Source: Solirubrobacterales bacterium (lineage in GTDB: Bacteria; Actinomycetota; Thermoleophilia; Solirubrobacterales; Solirubrobacteraceae). Taken from it: DNA of 24,660 nt. Position 1 is the stretch's first letter. Every line of letters starts with the position of its first letter. Positions 14,114-22,577 of this stretch are shown here, one piece after another. The stretch covers positions 1-24,660 of the forward strand of contig WQXW01000002.1 in NCBI GenBank assembly GCA_009781575.1. Reading direction: 5' to 3'. A model generated the notes under the pieces. It saw only the letters and a list, made by a program, of their open reading frames with translations, did not search any database and was not told where the DNA came from. Both the position numbers and the translations under genes were made by a program.

Positions 14114-15034
14114 TCACGACGTGCGTGTGTAGACGAAATCGGTGATCTGCTCGAGCTCGCTGGGCGCGCGGGCGGGCGCGGGCAGCGCGGCGACCGCCTC
14201 GGCGAGCGCCTCGCGCGCGGCGCGGTGCGATTCCTGCGCCAGCTCCCTGGCTCCGTCGGTGCCGAACTCGCTGACGTAGGTGCGCTTGCCGTGTCGTTCA
14301 TCGCTGCCCCGCGGCTTGCCGAGCGAGTCGTCGGTGCCGGTCACGTCGAGGATGTCGTCGACGATCTGAAACAGCACACCCAACTCGGCCGCGAAGCGGC
14401 GGAACGCAATTGTCGCACGTCCATCCACTCCCCCCAACAGAAGCACGCAAATCACCGCGGCGCCGATCAGCCGCCCGGTCTTGAGCTCGTGCAACCGCCG
14501 CAACCCCGTGGGACCGGCGGGCGCGCTCTCGCGCACGTCGGCGTACTGGCCGCCGACCATGCCGCCCACGCCGGTGGCCCCGGCGAGCTCCGCCGCGGCC
14601 GCGAGCACGCGCTCGGGGGGAGAGGCGCTCCGCTCGAAGAGGTGGCGGAACGCCTCGGCGTAGAGGCCGTCGCCGGCCAGCACCGCGACCGCCTCGCCGT
14701 AGACCACGTGGCAGGTGGGGCGCCCGCGGCGCATCTCGTCGTCGTCCATCGCGGGGAGGTCGTCGTGGATCAGCGAGTAGGTGTGGATCAGCTCGATCGC
14801 GCCCGCCAGGGGCAGCAGGAGCGCGCGCTGCATGCCGAGCGCCTCGGCGGTGGCGAGCGCCAGCACCGGCCGGATGCGCTTGCCGGGCGCGAGCAGCGAG
14901 TAGCGCATCGCCTCCTCGAGGCCCGCGGTGAGCGGCTCCTCGGAGAAGCGCATCGCCTCCAGGTACCGCTCGACCTCCGTGCGCAGGTGCTCCGGATAGA
15001 GCGCTCCAACCGGCCCGGCGGCGGCGGCGCTCAC
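14114..15034 (-). CDS. ispA: Polyprenyl diphosphate synthase (FPP/GGPP synthase type)
   Basis: This trans-prenyltransferase builds C15-C20 isoprenyl diphosphates from IPP and allylic starters. The first Asp-rich motif is DDLPAMD at residues 91-97, with the two-residue insertion typical of bacterial FPP synthases. The second is QIVDDILDVTGT near residue 224. GKRIRPVL and LKTGRLIGAA are also conserved. GTG 15034 overlaps the xseB stop as GTGA and gives 306 residues; a longer frame upstream runs through xseB and is rejected. Chain length cannot be fixed from sequence alone. Confidence 0.92.
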   Translation of the reverse strand: MSAAAAGPVGALYPEHLRTEVERYLEAMRFSEEPLTAGLEEAMRYSLLAPGKRIRPVLALATAEALGMQRALLLPLAGAIELIHTYSLIHDDLPAMDDDEMRRGRPTCHVVYGEAVAVLAGDGLYAEAFRHLFERSASPPERVLAAAAELAGATGVGGMVGGQYADVRESAPAGPTGLRRLHELKTGRLIGAAVICVLLLGGVDGRATIAFRRFAAELGVLFQIVDDILDVTGTDDSLGKPRGSDERHGKRTYVSEFGTDGARELAQESHRAAREALAEAVAALPAPARAPSELEQITDFVYTRTS

Positions 15035-15234
15035 AGCAGGCTGTCCTGGCCGGGCGGCGGCGCGTGCGTGTCGGTGCGCGCGCGCCGCTCGAGCTCGGCG
15101 CTGGCCTCGCCGGCGAGCCCGGCGCACTCCTCCACCACGGTGGCGGCGGCGTCGGGTGAGAGCTCGCCGGAGCGCAGCTGCTCGGCGGCGCGCTCCAGCC
15201 GGGAGATGAGGTCGTCGAGGCGGTCGAGATTCAT
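15031..15234 (-). CDS. xseB: Exodeoxyribonuclease VII small subunit
   Basis: This 67-residue protein matches XseB, the small helical subunit of exonuclease VII: a leading helix (LDDLISRLERAAEQL), the family turn RSGELSPDAA and a second helix (EECAGLAGEASAELERRA). ATG 15234 overlaps the nusB stop (ATGA) and has GGGAG upstream. The large subunit xseA, normally adjacent in Gram-positive bacteria, is absent from this position; nusB takes the place directly upstream. Position between nusB and ispA strongly supports the call despite the short length. Confidence 0.8.
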   Translation of the reverse strand: MNLDRLDDLISRLERAAEQLRSGELSPDAAATVVEECAGLAGEASAELERRARTDTHAPPPGQDSLL

Positions 15235-15653
15235 CGCGGCAGCTCCCTGCAAGCGTGATTCTGGCGCAGCTCGCGCAACGCCGCCGCGAGCACGCCGTTG
15301 ACGAACGCCGGCGCGTCGGGGCCGCAGAAGGTCTTGGCGCTCCGCACCGCCTCCTCGATCGCGCCCTCCGGCGGCATCGGCTGCTCGTGGGGGACCACCT
15401 CGGGATGGAGCATCTCGAGCAGCGCCACGCGCATGATGGAGCGCTCGAGCGGCTGGATGCGCTGCACCGACCAGCCGGTGGCGTGGCGGTCGATCACCTC
15501 ATCCAGCGACGCGGCCCGTGCAGCGGCCTCGCTGGCGAGCGCGCGCGAGAACGCGGAGGCGTCGCGCGGAAGGCTCTCCGCGACGGACCGCCCGGTGAGA
15601 TCGTGCTGGTAGAGCGCCACCACGGCCGCGCGGCGCTGCTCGGAGCGGCGCAT
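15231..15653 (-). CDS. nusB: Transcription antitermination factor NusB
   Basis: NusB binds boxA RNA with NusE/S10 to support rRNA antitermination. The all-helical 140-residue protein starts MRRSEQRRAAVVALYQHDLT. It contains PLERSIMRVALLEML and ends with the family block AVRSAKTFCGPDAPAFVNGV. ATG 15653 lies 4 bp after the efp stop; upstream in-frame ATGs inside efp are rejected. efp-nusB order matches Streptomyces and Mycobacterium. Confidence 0.95.
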   Translation of the reverse strand: MRRSEQRRAAVVALYQHDLTGRSVAESLPRDASAFSRALASEAAARAASLDEVIDRHATGWSVQRIQPLERSIMRVALLEMLHPEVVPHEQPMPPEGAIEEAVRSAKTFCGPDAPAFVNGVLAAALRELRQNHACRELPR

Positions 15654-15657
15654 CGCG

Positions 15658-16224
15658 CTAGGCCGACGCGCGCGAGAGGTACTCGCCGGAGCGGGTGTCG
15701 ACACGCACGCGCTCGCCCACGTCGATGAAGAGCGGCACCTGGATCGTGGCGCCGGTCTGGAGCGTGGCCGGCTTGGTGCCGCCGCCGGAGGCGGTGTCGC
15801 CGCGCAGCCCCGGCTCGGTGTGGGTGATCTCGAGATCGACCGAGCCCGGCACCTGCACGTCGGCCGCCTCGTCGTCGATGAACAGCACCTCCACCTCGTC
15901 GCTGGGCAGGATCCAGCGCAGCGCGTCCTCCACCGCCGACTGCGCGAGCGCGATCTGCTCATAGGAGGCGCTGTCCATCAGGTGAGCCTCGGTGCCGTCG
16001 GCGTAGAGAAACTGCATCTTGCGCGCCTCGGTGCGCACCGCGCGGAACTTCTCGCCGGCGCGGAAGGTCCGATCGATCACCGCCCCATCCCTGGCCCGGC
16101 GCAGCCGGGTGCGCACGAACGCGCCGCCCTTGCCGGGCTTGACGTGCTGGAACTCCAGCACCTTGAAGACCGTGCCGTCCACTTCGATGTGGTTGCCGTT
16201 CTTGAGCTGATTGGTCGAGAGCAC
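15658..16224 (-). CDS. efp: Translation elongation factor P
   Basis: EF-P relieves ribosome stalling at polyproline. The 188-residue protein has the three beta-barrel domains of the family. The tip loop is KPGKGGAF with Lys32 at the position modified in other bacteria. Domain II contains SYEQIALAQ, and domain III ends GATIQVPLFIDVGERVRVDTRSGEYLSRA. The start is GTG 16224, 8 nt after a TACGCT box on the minus strand, consistent with leaderless initiation. It no longer directly follows pepQ: a toxin-antitoxin pair on the opposite strand lies between them. Confidence 0.97.
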   Translation of the reverse strand: MLSTNQLKNGNHIEVDGTVFKVLEFQHVKPGKGGAFVRTRLRRARDGAVIDRTFRAGEKFRAVRTEARKMQFLYADGTEAHLMDSASYEQIALAQSAVEDALRWILPSDEVEVLFIDDEAADVQVPGSVDLEITHTEPGLRGDTASGGGTKPATLQTGATIQVPLFIDVGERVRVDTRSGEYLSRASA

Positions 16225-16232
16225 CGCGCCAG

Positions 16233-16238
16233 AGCGTA
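16233..16238 (-). promoter_or_regulatory. Putative -10 box for efp
   Basis: Minus-strand TACGCT is followed by 8 nt and the efp GTG. It lies inside an imperfect inverted repeat with arms GCCAGA/TCTGGC (about 16228-16252), which could be an operator or a transcript hairpin. Confidence 0.4.
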
Positions 16239-16290
16239 GCGAGCGGTCTGGCGGCGAGCGCGCTCAGGGCCGCCAGCCATCTCGGCCCCG

Positions 16291-16379
16291 GGCCGCCCTG
16301 GAACGCCCCGGGGCCGCCCTGGAACGCCCTGCGACGCCGTGCGACGCCCCGAAACGCTCTGGAACGCCCTGCAACGCCA
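16291..16379 (+). repeat. 21-bp and 10-bp tandem repeats upstream of vapBC
   Basis: Two copies of a 21-bp unit beginning GGCCGCCCTGGAACGCC (from 16291 and 16312) run into about six 10-bp units from 16320, such as TGGAACGCCC, TGCGACGCCG, TGCGACGCCC, CGAAACGCTC and TGCAACGCCA. The array ends about 25 bp before the antitoxin -10 box. The 10-bp period is close to one helical turn. Confidence 0.85.
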
Positions 16380-16404
16380 GGTGCGGCACCGTACCCAGTG
16401 GTGC

Positions 16405-16410
16405 TACACT
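16405..16410 (+). promoter_or_regulatory. Putative -10 box for vapB
   Basis: TACACT is followed by exactly 6 nt and the antitoxin GTG, again a leaderless geometry. The -35 region falls at the edge of the tandem repeats and shows no TTGACA-like hexamer. Confidence 0.5.
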
Positions 16411-16416
16411 CAGTCG

Positions 16417-16680
16417 GTGCCGACGACCCGTCCCCGCTACACCATCACCGACACCGGTGCGGTGCGCGAGCTGCTGGACGATGCGCAGCGGCAGTGGCCG
16501 GATGTGCGGGATCGCAAGGAGTTGCTGCTGCGGCTGGCGCGCACCGGACACGAGCGGCTCGATCTCGCGCGCGCCGCGGCCGAAGCCGCGGACCTTCGCG
16601 AACGTCAGCGACGCGCGCTGGCGGAGCTTCAGGCGCTGGTCGACTGGGACGCGGTCAGAGACGATCAGGCGTGGCGCTAG
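16417..16680 (+). CDS. vapB: VapB-type antitoxin
   Basis: This 87-residue protein precedes and overlaps a PIN-domain toxin by 10 nt, the usual antitoxin-first arrangement. It begins PRYTITDTGAVRELLDDAQR, then a helical RKELLLRLARTGHERL segment. This resembles short actinobacterial antitoxins that bind DNA through a ribbon-helix-helix-like N-terminus. A charged helical C-terminus (ERQRRALAELQALVDWD) would wrap the toxin. GTG 16417 follows a TACACT box. Type II antitoxins commonly repress their own promoter. The precise antitoxin subfamily is not certain. Confidence 0.75.
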   Translation: MPTTRPRYTITDTGAVRELLDDAQRQWPDVRDRKELLLRLARTGHERLDLARAAAEAADLRERQRRALAELQALVDWDAVRDDQAWR

Positions 16681-17051
16681 AGCGGCTGCTGCTGGCCGAC
16701 AAGTCGGCGCTGGAACGCGCCACATCCGAGATGCTCGAGCTCGGCGAGATATGCGTTTGCGCGGTCGTGCGACTGGAGATGCTCTTCGGCGCGCGCAGCC
16801 GGGGCGACTACGAAGAGATCGAGGAGCGGCTCTCCCTGTTTCGCGATCTGCGTGTCGATGCGGAGACGATCCAGCTCGCGCTGAGCGCGCATCGAGAGCT
16901 CGGGCGCAAGGGCCGCCAGCGCATCCCGATCCCCGACCTGCTCATCGCGGCCTGCGCGCAGCAGCACCAGGCCGACGTGTTGCACGTGGACCGTCACTAC
17001 GGCACGCTCGCCGAGGTGCTCGCGTTCGAGCCTGTGCGGCTGCATGTTTGA
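16671..17051 (+). CDS. vapC: VapC-type PIN-domain ribonuclease toxin
   Basis: This 126-residue PIN-domain protein is a probable Mg-dependent endoribonuclease that cleaves tRNA or rRNA and arrests growth when freed from its antitoxin. The four acidic residues of the active site are visible: Asp10 (LLLADKSAL), Glu36 (VVRLEMLFGAR), Asp89 (PIPDLLIAACA) and Asp107 (VLHVDRHYG). Asp10 is followed by Lys-Ser where many VapC proteins have Thr/Ser. GTG 16671 overlaps the antitoxin stop. The pair sits on the plus strand inside an otherwise minus-strand conserved operon, which suggests acquisition by transfer. Confidence 0.85.
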   Translation: MALERLLLADKSALERATSEMLELGEICVCAVVRLEMLFGARSRGDYEEIEERLSLFRDLRVDAETIQLALSAHRELGRKGRQRIPIPDLLIAACAQQHQADVLHVDRHYGTLAEVLAFEPVRLHV

Positions 17052-17105
17052 GAGCTCGAGGCGAACCGCTCTCTCCGACGGCGCGCGCGGCGAGGAGGGC
17101 AACGA

Positions 17106-18245
17106 TCAATCGAGGACGGTGAGCTCCTTGGAGAGGCCGTTGAGCACCCGGCAGCCCTCGGCGGTCACGCTCACGAGATCCTCGATCCGCACCCCCACCC
17201 TGCCGGGCAGATAGACGCCGGGCTCGACGGTGACGACCGTGCCGGCACGCACCAACTGCTCCTCGGGGGCGGTGCGCGAGAGGCGCGGAGCCTCGTGCAC
17301 CTCGATGCCCACCCCGTGGCCGAGCCCGTGGCCGAACTGCTCGCCGTAGCCGGCCCGCTCGATCACCGCGCGCGCGTCGGCGTCGACCTCGCGGCCGCTG
17401 CGCCCCGCGCGCAGCGCGTCCAGGCCGGTGCGCTGCGCGGCCAGCACCAGCTCATACACCTCCCGCGCGAGCCCGTCGGCGTGGCCGACCGCGAATGTGC
17501 GGGTGCAATCGGAGCAGTAGCCGTCGAGCGTGGCGCCCCAGTCGATCGTGACCAGCACCCCGACCGGGATCTGGGCATCGCGCGGCTCGGCGTGGGGCAG
17601 CGCCCCGTGGGCGCCGGCGGCGACGATCGCGGGGAAGCTGGGGCCCTCCGCGCCGAGCCGACGCATCTGGAGCTCCAGCGCGATCGCCACCTCGCGCTCG
17701 CTGCGCCCCGCGAGGCCGCGCTCGAGCACAGCCCGCAGCGCCTCGTCGGCCAGTTGCGCGGCGGCGCCGATGCGCCGCAGCTCCTCGGGGTCCTTGATCT
17801 CGCGCAGCGACTCGACCAACCCCCCGCAGGGCTCGAGCTCCCACGAGGCCCCCTCGAGCAGGTCGCCCAGGCGCCGGTGCTGGGCGACGGTGAGGTGCGC
17901 GTCGTCGAAGCCCAATCGCCGCGCCGCGCGGCGCTGACCGCCATCCTGCGCGTCGCCGCCCTCCCAGCCGCGCAACTGCAGGCACACCGACTCGAGCAGA
18001 TCGCCGGTGGAGATCTCGCGCTCCAGACAACCCGGCACCTGCTGCTCGGCCTGGGTCGCGTAACGGAAGTCGGTCAGGAAGAGGTGCGGGCGGGCGCTCT
18101 CGGTGGAGGCGATCAGCGCGAGCCCGTTGCTGCCGGTGTAGTTGCTCAGGTAACGCACGTTGGCGGGCCCGCTCACGAGCAGCGCATCGAGCTCCCGCTC
18201 GCCGAGCAGCCGCGCCACGGCGGCGACACGCTCCCCCTCGCTCAT
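17106..18245 (-). CDS. pepQ: M24 metallopeptidase, Xaa-Pro aminopeptidase/dipeptidase
   Basis: This 379-residue cytoplasmic protein of peptidase family M24 cleaves bonds next to proline. It has a creatinase-type N-terminal domain (SGPANVRYLSNYTGSNG). In the catalytic pita-bread domain the metal ligands are visible: Asp in TIDWGATLDGYCSDCTRTF (two Asp), His in GHGLGHGVGIEVHEAP, Glu in VTVEPGVYLPG and Glu in GVRIEDLV. ATG 18245 overlaps the aroQ stop as ATGA. A hairpin (GAGCCG/CGGCTC, 18252-18265) lies just before the start. An aroQ-pepQ-efp order is shared with mycobacteria and Bacillus. Confidence 0.92.
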   Translation of the reverse strand: MSEGERVAAVARLLGERELDALLVSGPANVRYLSNYTGSNGLALIASTESARPHLFLTDFRYATQAEQQVPGCLEREISTGDLLESVCLQLRGWEGGDAQDGGQRRAARRLGFDDAHLTVAQHRRLGDLLEGASWELEPCGGLVESLREIKDPEELRRIGAAAQLADEALRAVLERGLAGRSEREVAIALELQMRRLGAEGPSFPAIVAAGAHGALPHAEPRDAQIPVGVLVTIDWGATLDGYCSDCTRTFAVGHADGLAREVYELVLAAQRTGLDALRAGRSGREVDADARAVIERAGYGEQFGHGLGHGVGIEVHEAPRLSRTAPEEQLVRAGTVVTVEPGVYLPGRVGVRIEDLVSVTAEGCRVLNGLSKELTVLD

Positions 18246-18811
18246 CGGTCCGAGCCGTCCGGCTCGCGCTCCTCCGCTTGGCGGTCGTCCGCTTGGCGGT
18301 CCTCCGCTTGGCGCTCCTCCGCTTGGCGATCGTCCGCTTGGCGGCGGTCCAGCTCGCGGCGCAGCACCTCGAGCCCCTGGCGATAGCCGTCCAGGCCCTG
18401 GCCGAGGAAGCTCGCCAGGCAGAGGTCCTCGACCACCGACACGCGCCGCCACGGCTCGCGCGCCTCGATATCGGAGAGGTGGACCTCGACCGCCGGCAGA
18501 GCGGCTATCTCGAGCGCGTCGTGGATCGCCCAGGAGTAGTGGGTCCAGGCGCCCGGATTGATGACCAGGCCGTCGGCCTCCTCCCTGAGCCGGTGCAGCC
18601 GCTCCACGAACGCCGACTCGGCGTTGCTCTGAAAGAAGCGCATACGAAGACCGAGCCCGGCGCCGAGCGCCTCGATCCGGCGCTCGAGCTCGAGCAGCCC
18701 GAGCGTGCCGTAGTGGGCGGGGTCGCGCTTGCCCAGCATGTCGAGGTTGACCCCGTGCATCACCTCGATGCGGTGCGCGCGCATGACCTCCGTGCGGGGC
18801 GCTTCGGCCAT
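18242..18811 (-). CDS. aroQ: Type II 3-dehydroquinate dehydratase with repetitive C-terminal tail
   Basis: AroQ dehydrates 3-dehydroquinate in the shikimate pathway. The core (residues 10-150 of 189) shows HGVNLDMLGKRDPAHYG with the catalytic Tyr, NPGAWTHYSWAIHDAL, and EVHLSDIEAREPWRR with the active-site His. The usual QSNHEG block reads QSNAES, and GPNLN reads GVNLD, so it is a divergent member. After the core, a hydrophilic tail of five-residue repeats (RQADD, RQAEE, RQAED) occupies about residues 157-181 and is not part of the normal ~150-residue enzyme. ATG 18811 lies 7 nt after a TAGTCT box; ATG 18784 is an alternative. It begins a new transcript after the repeats that follow aroB. Confidence 0.87.
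   Translation of the reverse strand: MAEAPRTEVMRAHRIEVMHGVNLDMLGKRDPAHYGTLGLLELERRIEALGAGLGLRMRFFQSNAESAFVERLHRLREEADGLVINPGAWTHYSWAIHDALEIAALPAVEVHLSDIEAREPWRRVSVVEDLCLASFLGQGLDGYRQGLEVLRRELDRRQADDRQAEERQAEDRQADDRQAEEREPDGSDR
18267..18341 (-). repeat. Five 15-bp tandem repeats encoding the AroQ tail
   Basis: Five 15-bp units (plus-strand form CGCTCCTCCGCTTGG with small variations) lie in the aroQ frame and encode RQA followed by two acidic residues. On the coding strand some units contain GGAGGAG, which could also act as ribosome-binding sequences 25-90 nt before pepQ. The period of 15 keeps the frame. Confidence 0.95.
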
Positions 18812-18818
18812 CGGGAGC

Positions 18819-18824
18819 AGACTA
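18819..18824 (-). promoter_or_regulatory. Putative -10 box for aroQ
   Basis: Minus-strand TAGTCT is followed by 7 nt and the aroQ ATG at 18811. This fits a leaderless transcript starting between the repeat copies and aroQ. Confidence 0.45.
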
Positions 18825-18861
18825 TCCCGCCGCCCGGGACCCGGTGGCCTCCTGGCGCCGC

Positions 18862-18962
18862 CTCGAACACGCCTGTCGGAGGAGCCGTTGGGGGATTCAA
18901 AAAGAGGATTCGTTCCGCGCGGAACCAATCCAAAAAACAAAACACGAAACGGACGGAGCTCG
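18862..18962 (+). repeat. Palindromic intergenic repeat, copy 3
   Basis: This copy has a 22-bp flank starting CTCGAACAC, a 70-bp core at 18884-18953 and the right flank CGGAGCTCG. The central palindrome is at 18906-18931. One outer-arm base differs (AAACGGA in place of CAACGGC). On the minus strand a TCTTTTTG tract follows the hairpin, so it could terminate transcripts coming from aroB. Confidence 0.9.
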
Positions 18963-19023
18963 TCGACTGGCACCGGCACCGCCGGGGCGGGCTCCCGCGC
19001 ATTTTGCGGGAATCTGGCGCCGC
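18963..19023. other. Spacer between repeat copies 3 and 4
   Basis: The 61-bp spacer holds a small inverted repeat, CCCGC/GCGGG around GCATTTT (about 18993-19010). It also contains the string CTGGCGCCGC that precedes both copies. No gene is evident. Confidence 0.5.
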
Positions 19024-19124
19024 CTCGAACACACCTGTCGGAGGAGCCGTTGGGGGATTCAAAAAGAGGATTCGTTCCGCGCGGAACCAATCCTCAAAAC
19101 AAAGAACGCAACGGCCGGAGCTCG
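19024..19124 (+). repeat. Palindromic intergenic repeat, copy 4
   Basis: This copy has its core at 19046-19115 and central palindrome at 19068-19093. It is 162 bp from copy 3 in direct orientation, and both share an extra upstream string CTGGCGCCGC, so one probably arose by local duplication. Its right inner arm reads TCAAAACAAAGAACG, which differs from copies 1-3 and is complementary to the left inner arm of copy 2. It lies about 50 bp after the aroB stop and has the T-tract on the minus strand. Confidence 0.9.
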
Positions 19125-19174
19125 ACCGCCGCGGCCCCCATGCGGCTGCCCGACCCAGCCGTCGGTGGCGTCTC

Positions 19175-20856
<1,682 letters not shown>

Positions 20857-20869
<13 letters not shown>

Positions 20870-22029
20870 TGGATGCGCTCGCGGTAGAGCTGGGCGGCGG
20901 CGCGCACGTCGTCGATGTGGTCGCCGCCGAACTTGCGGCGGTGCGCGTCGGCGAGCACGAAGGCGACCATCGCCTCGCCGACCACCCCGGCGGCGGGCAC
21001 CGTGCAGGAGTCGGTGCGCTCGCGCAGCGCGGGCGCGGGCAGGTGCGTGGAGATGTCGACCGAGCGCAGCGGCTTGGTGAGCGTGGGCAGCGGCTTCATC
21101 GCGCCGCGCACGATCAGGGGCTCGCCGGTGGTCATGCCGCCCTCCAGCCCGCCGGCGCGGTTGGTCTCGCGGAAGAAGCCGCGATCGTCGGAGAAGAAGA
21201 TCTCGTCGTGCGCGCGCGAGCCCGGGAGCCCGGCCACCTCGAAGGCGTCGCCGATGCTGGCGCCCTTGACGGCCTGGATCGAGCAGACGGCCATCGCGAG
21301 GCGCCCGTCGAGGCGCTCCTCCCAGGAGATGTGCGAGCCGAGGCCGGGGAGCAGGCCGAAGGCCTGCACCTCGAACACCCCGCCGAGTGACTCATTCGCC
21401 TTGCGCTGGGCGTCGATCTCGGCGACCATCGCGCGCGTGGCGTGCTCGTCCAGGCAGCGCACCGGCGAGGAGTCGACCGCGTCGAAGTCCCCCACGGTCA
21501 GCGCGCGCGAGGGCACGGGGGCGCGCACCGAGCCGATCTGAATCACGTGCGAGCGCACCTCCACGCCGAGCTCGCGCAGGAGGGCGCGGCACAGCGCGCC
21601 GCCGGCCACGCGCGCGGCGGTCTCCCGCGCGGAGGCGCGCTCGAGCACGTCGCGCACGTCGGCGAGCTTGAACTTCCAGGTGCCGACCAGGTCGGCGTGG
21701 CCGGGGCGCGGCAGATGGACCTCGGGGACCGGCGCGCCCTCCTGCACCGGCCACGGGCTCATGCGCTCCTCCCAGTTGGCGTAGTCGCGATTGGCGACGC
21801 GCAGCGCGACCGGTCCCCCGAGCGTGCGCCCGTGACGCACGCCGGCGGTCACCTCGGCGGAGTCGTGCTCGATCTTCATCCTCCCACCCCGCCCGTGGCC
21901 GAGCTGGCGCCGCGCGAGGTCGTGGTCGATGTCGCCCGCGTGCAGGGCCATGCCGGCGGGCAGCCCCTCGACGATGCAGGTGAGGCCGGGGCCGTGCGAC
22001 TCGCCGGCGGTGATCAGACGCAGCGTCAC
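20857..22029 (-). CDS. aroC: Chorismate synthase
   Basis: AroC converts EPSP to chorismate using reduced FMN. The 390-residue protein starts MTLRLITAGESHGPGLTCIV and has the family blocks GRGGRMKIEHDSAEV, PRPGHADLVGTWKF, ERASARETAARVA, GSHISWEERLDG and GGMTTGEPLIVRGAMKP, all intact. GTG 22029 is chosen because it begins the canonical sequence and lies 8 nt after a TAAGCT box. Longer frames run upstream through repeat copy 5 and are spurious. It is the first of three shikimate genes here and overlaps aroKB. Confidence 0.96.
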
Positions 22030-22037
22030 AACGGTCA

Positions 22038-22043
22038 AGCTTA
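22038..22043 (-). promoter_or_regulatory. Putative -10 box for aroC
   Basis: Minus-strand TAAGCT is followed by 8 nt and the aroC GTG. This fits leaderless transcription starting just downstream of repeat copy 5. Confidence 0.45.
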
Positions 22044-22086
22044 TGGGGCGGCTCTCCTTCGGGGACGCAGCTCCGGCGTCGCCGGT

Positions 22087-22187
22087 CGAGCCCCGGCCGT
22101 TTCGTGTTTTGTTTTTTGGATTCGTTCCGCGCGGAACGAATCCTCTTTTTGAATCCCCCAACGCCGCCTGCGACAGGTGTGTTCGAG
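22087..22187 (-). repeat. Palindromic intergenic repeat, copy 5 (inverted orientation)
   Basis: Copy 5 lies in the opposite orientation to copies 1-4. The core is 22096-22165, and the 22-bp flank ends at 22187. Here the central 26 bp (22118-22143) are a perfect palindrome. The T-rich arms read on the plus strand, so it cannot end the minus-strand gene that precedes it. It lies 90 bp after the zinc-motif gene and about 50 bp before the aroC promoter box. Confidence 0.9.
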
Positions 22188-22254
22188 AGAGAACGCGCGC
22201 CGGCGCGGCCGCGCGGGGTTCAGGCTCTCGGCGCCGGCGCGGCGGGGCGGGGCG

Positions 22255-22476
22255 CTACGGGCTCTCGCCGCCGCCGTCCTGCGCCGGCGCGCCGCCGCCG
22301 TCCTGCTGCGCGGCCCAGTGCGCCTGGGCGTCGACCTCGCGCTGGCGCACCCGGTGGCCGCCGCACCACGGGCACTCCACCTGGCTCGGAGCGCCGCCGA
22401 GGTTGGAGATGACCCGCCCGGTGCCCCGGCACGGCAGGCACTGCTCCTGCGCGGACTCGAGCTGAGCTGACTCCAT
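22255..22476 (-). CDS. Small protein with paired CxxC zinc motifs (DnaJ-like)
   Basis: This 73-residue protein contains CLPCRGTGRV (Cys13, Cys16) and CPWCGGHRV (Cys35, Cys38). This CxxCxGxG-like pair is the type that binds one zinc ion in DnaJ cysteine-rich domains. The rest is polar, ending in a Gly/Ala/Asp-rich tail. There is no J domain, so it is not a chaperone by itself. A role in binding protein or nucleic acid is possible but unassigned. ATG 22476 lies 12 nt after a TAAGCT box. It is divergent from the glycosyltransferase gene. Confidence 0.7.
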   Translation of the reverse strand: MESAQLESAQEQCLPCRGTGRVISNLGGAPSQVECPWCGGHRVRQREVDAQAHWAAQQDGGGAPAQDGGGESP

Positions 22477-22577
22477 GGGTGACGGGCGAGCTTAGCGATC
22501 CGCGCCGCGGGCGGGCGGGCGCGCGATAATGGCTGCGGGCGCGGGTCGCGCGCCGCGAACGCGGGGTCCTTCCACAG
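22477..22577. promoter_or_regulatory. Divergent promoter region
   Basis: This 101-bp gap separates the minus-strand zinc-motif gene from the plus-strand glycosyltransferase. A minus-strand TAAGCT (22489-22494) would give a leader of only a few nt. A plus-strand GATAAT (22525-22530) would give about 40 nt. The glycosyltransferase ATG lacks a clear GGAGG. Confidence 0.4.

Noticed and set aside
11891..15301. Plus-strand open frame of over 1,100 codons across dxs to nusB
   Set aside because: It overlaps five well-supported minus-strand genes and has shadow composition.
702..19115. CRISPR array
   Set aside because: The repeats are palindromic, 162 bp to 11 kb apart, with genes between them and no regular spacers or cas genes.
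22030..22161. N-terminal extension of aroC through repeat copy 5, and similar extensions of aroQ and other frames
   Set aside because: The repeat is open in several frames on both strands and yields the same peptide string (VPRGTNP) next to unrelated genes. The family start of AroC is at 22029.
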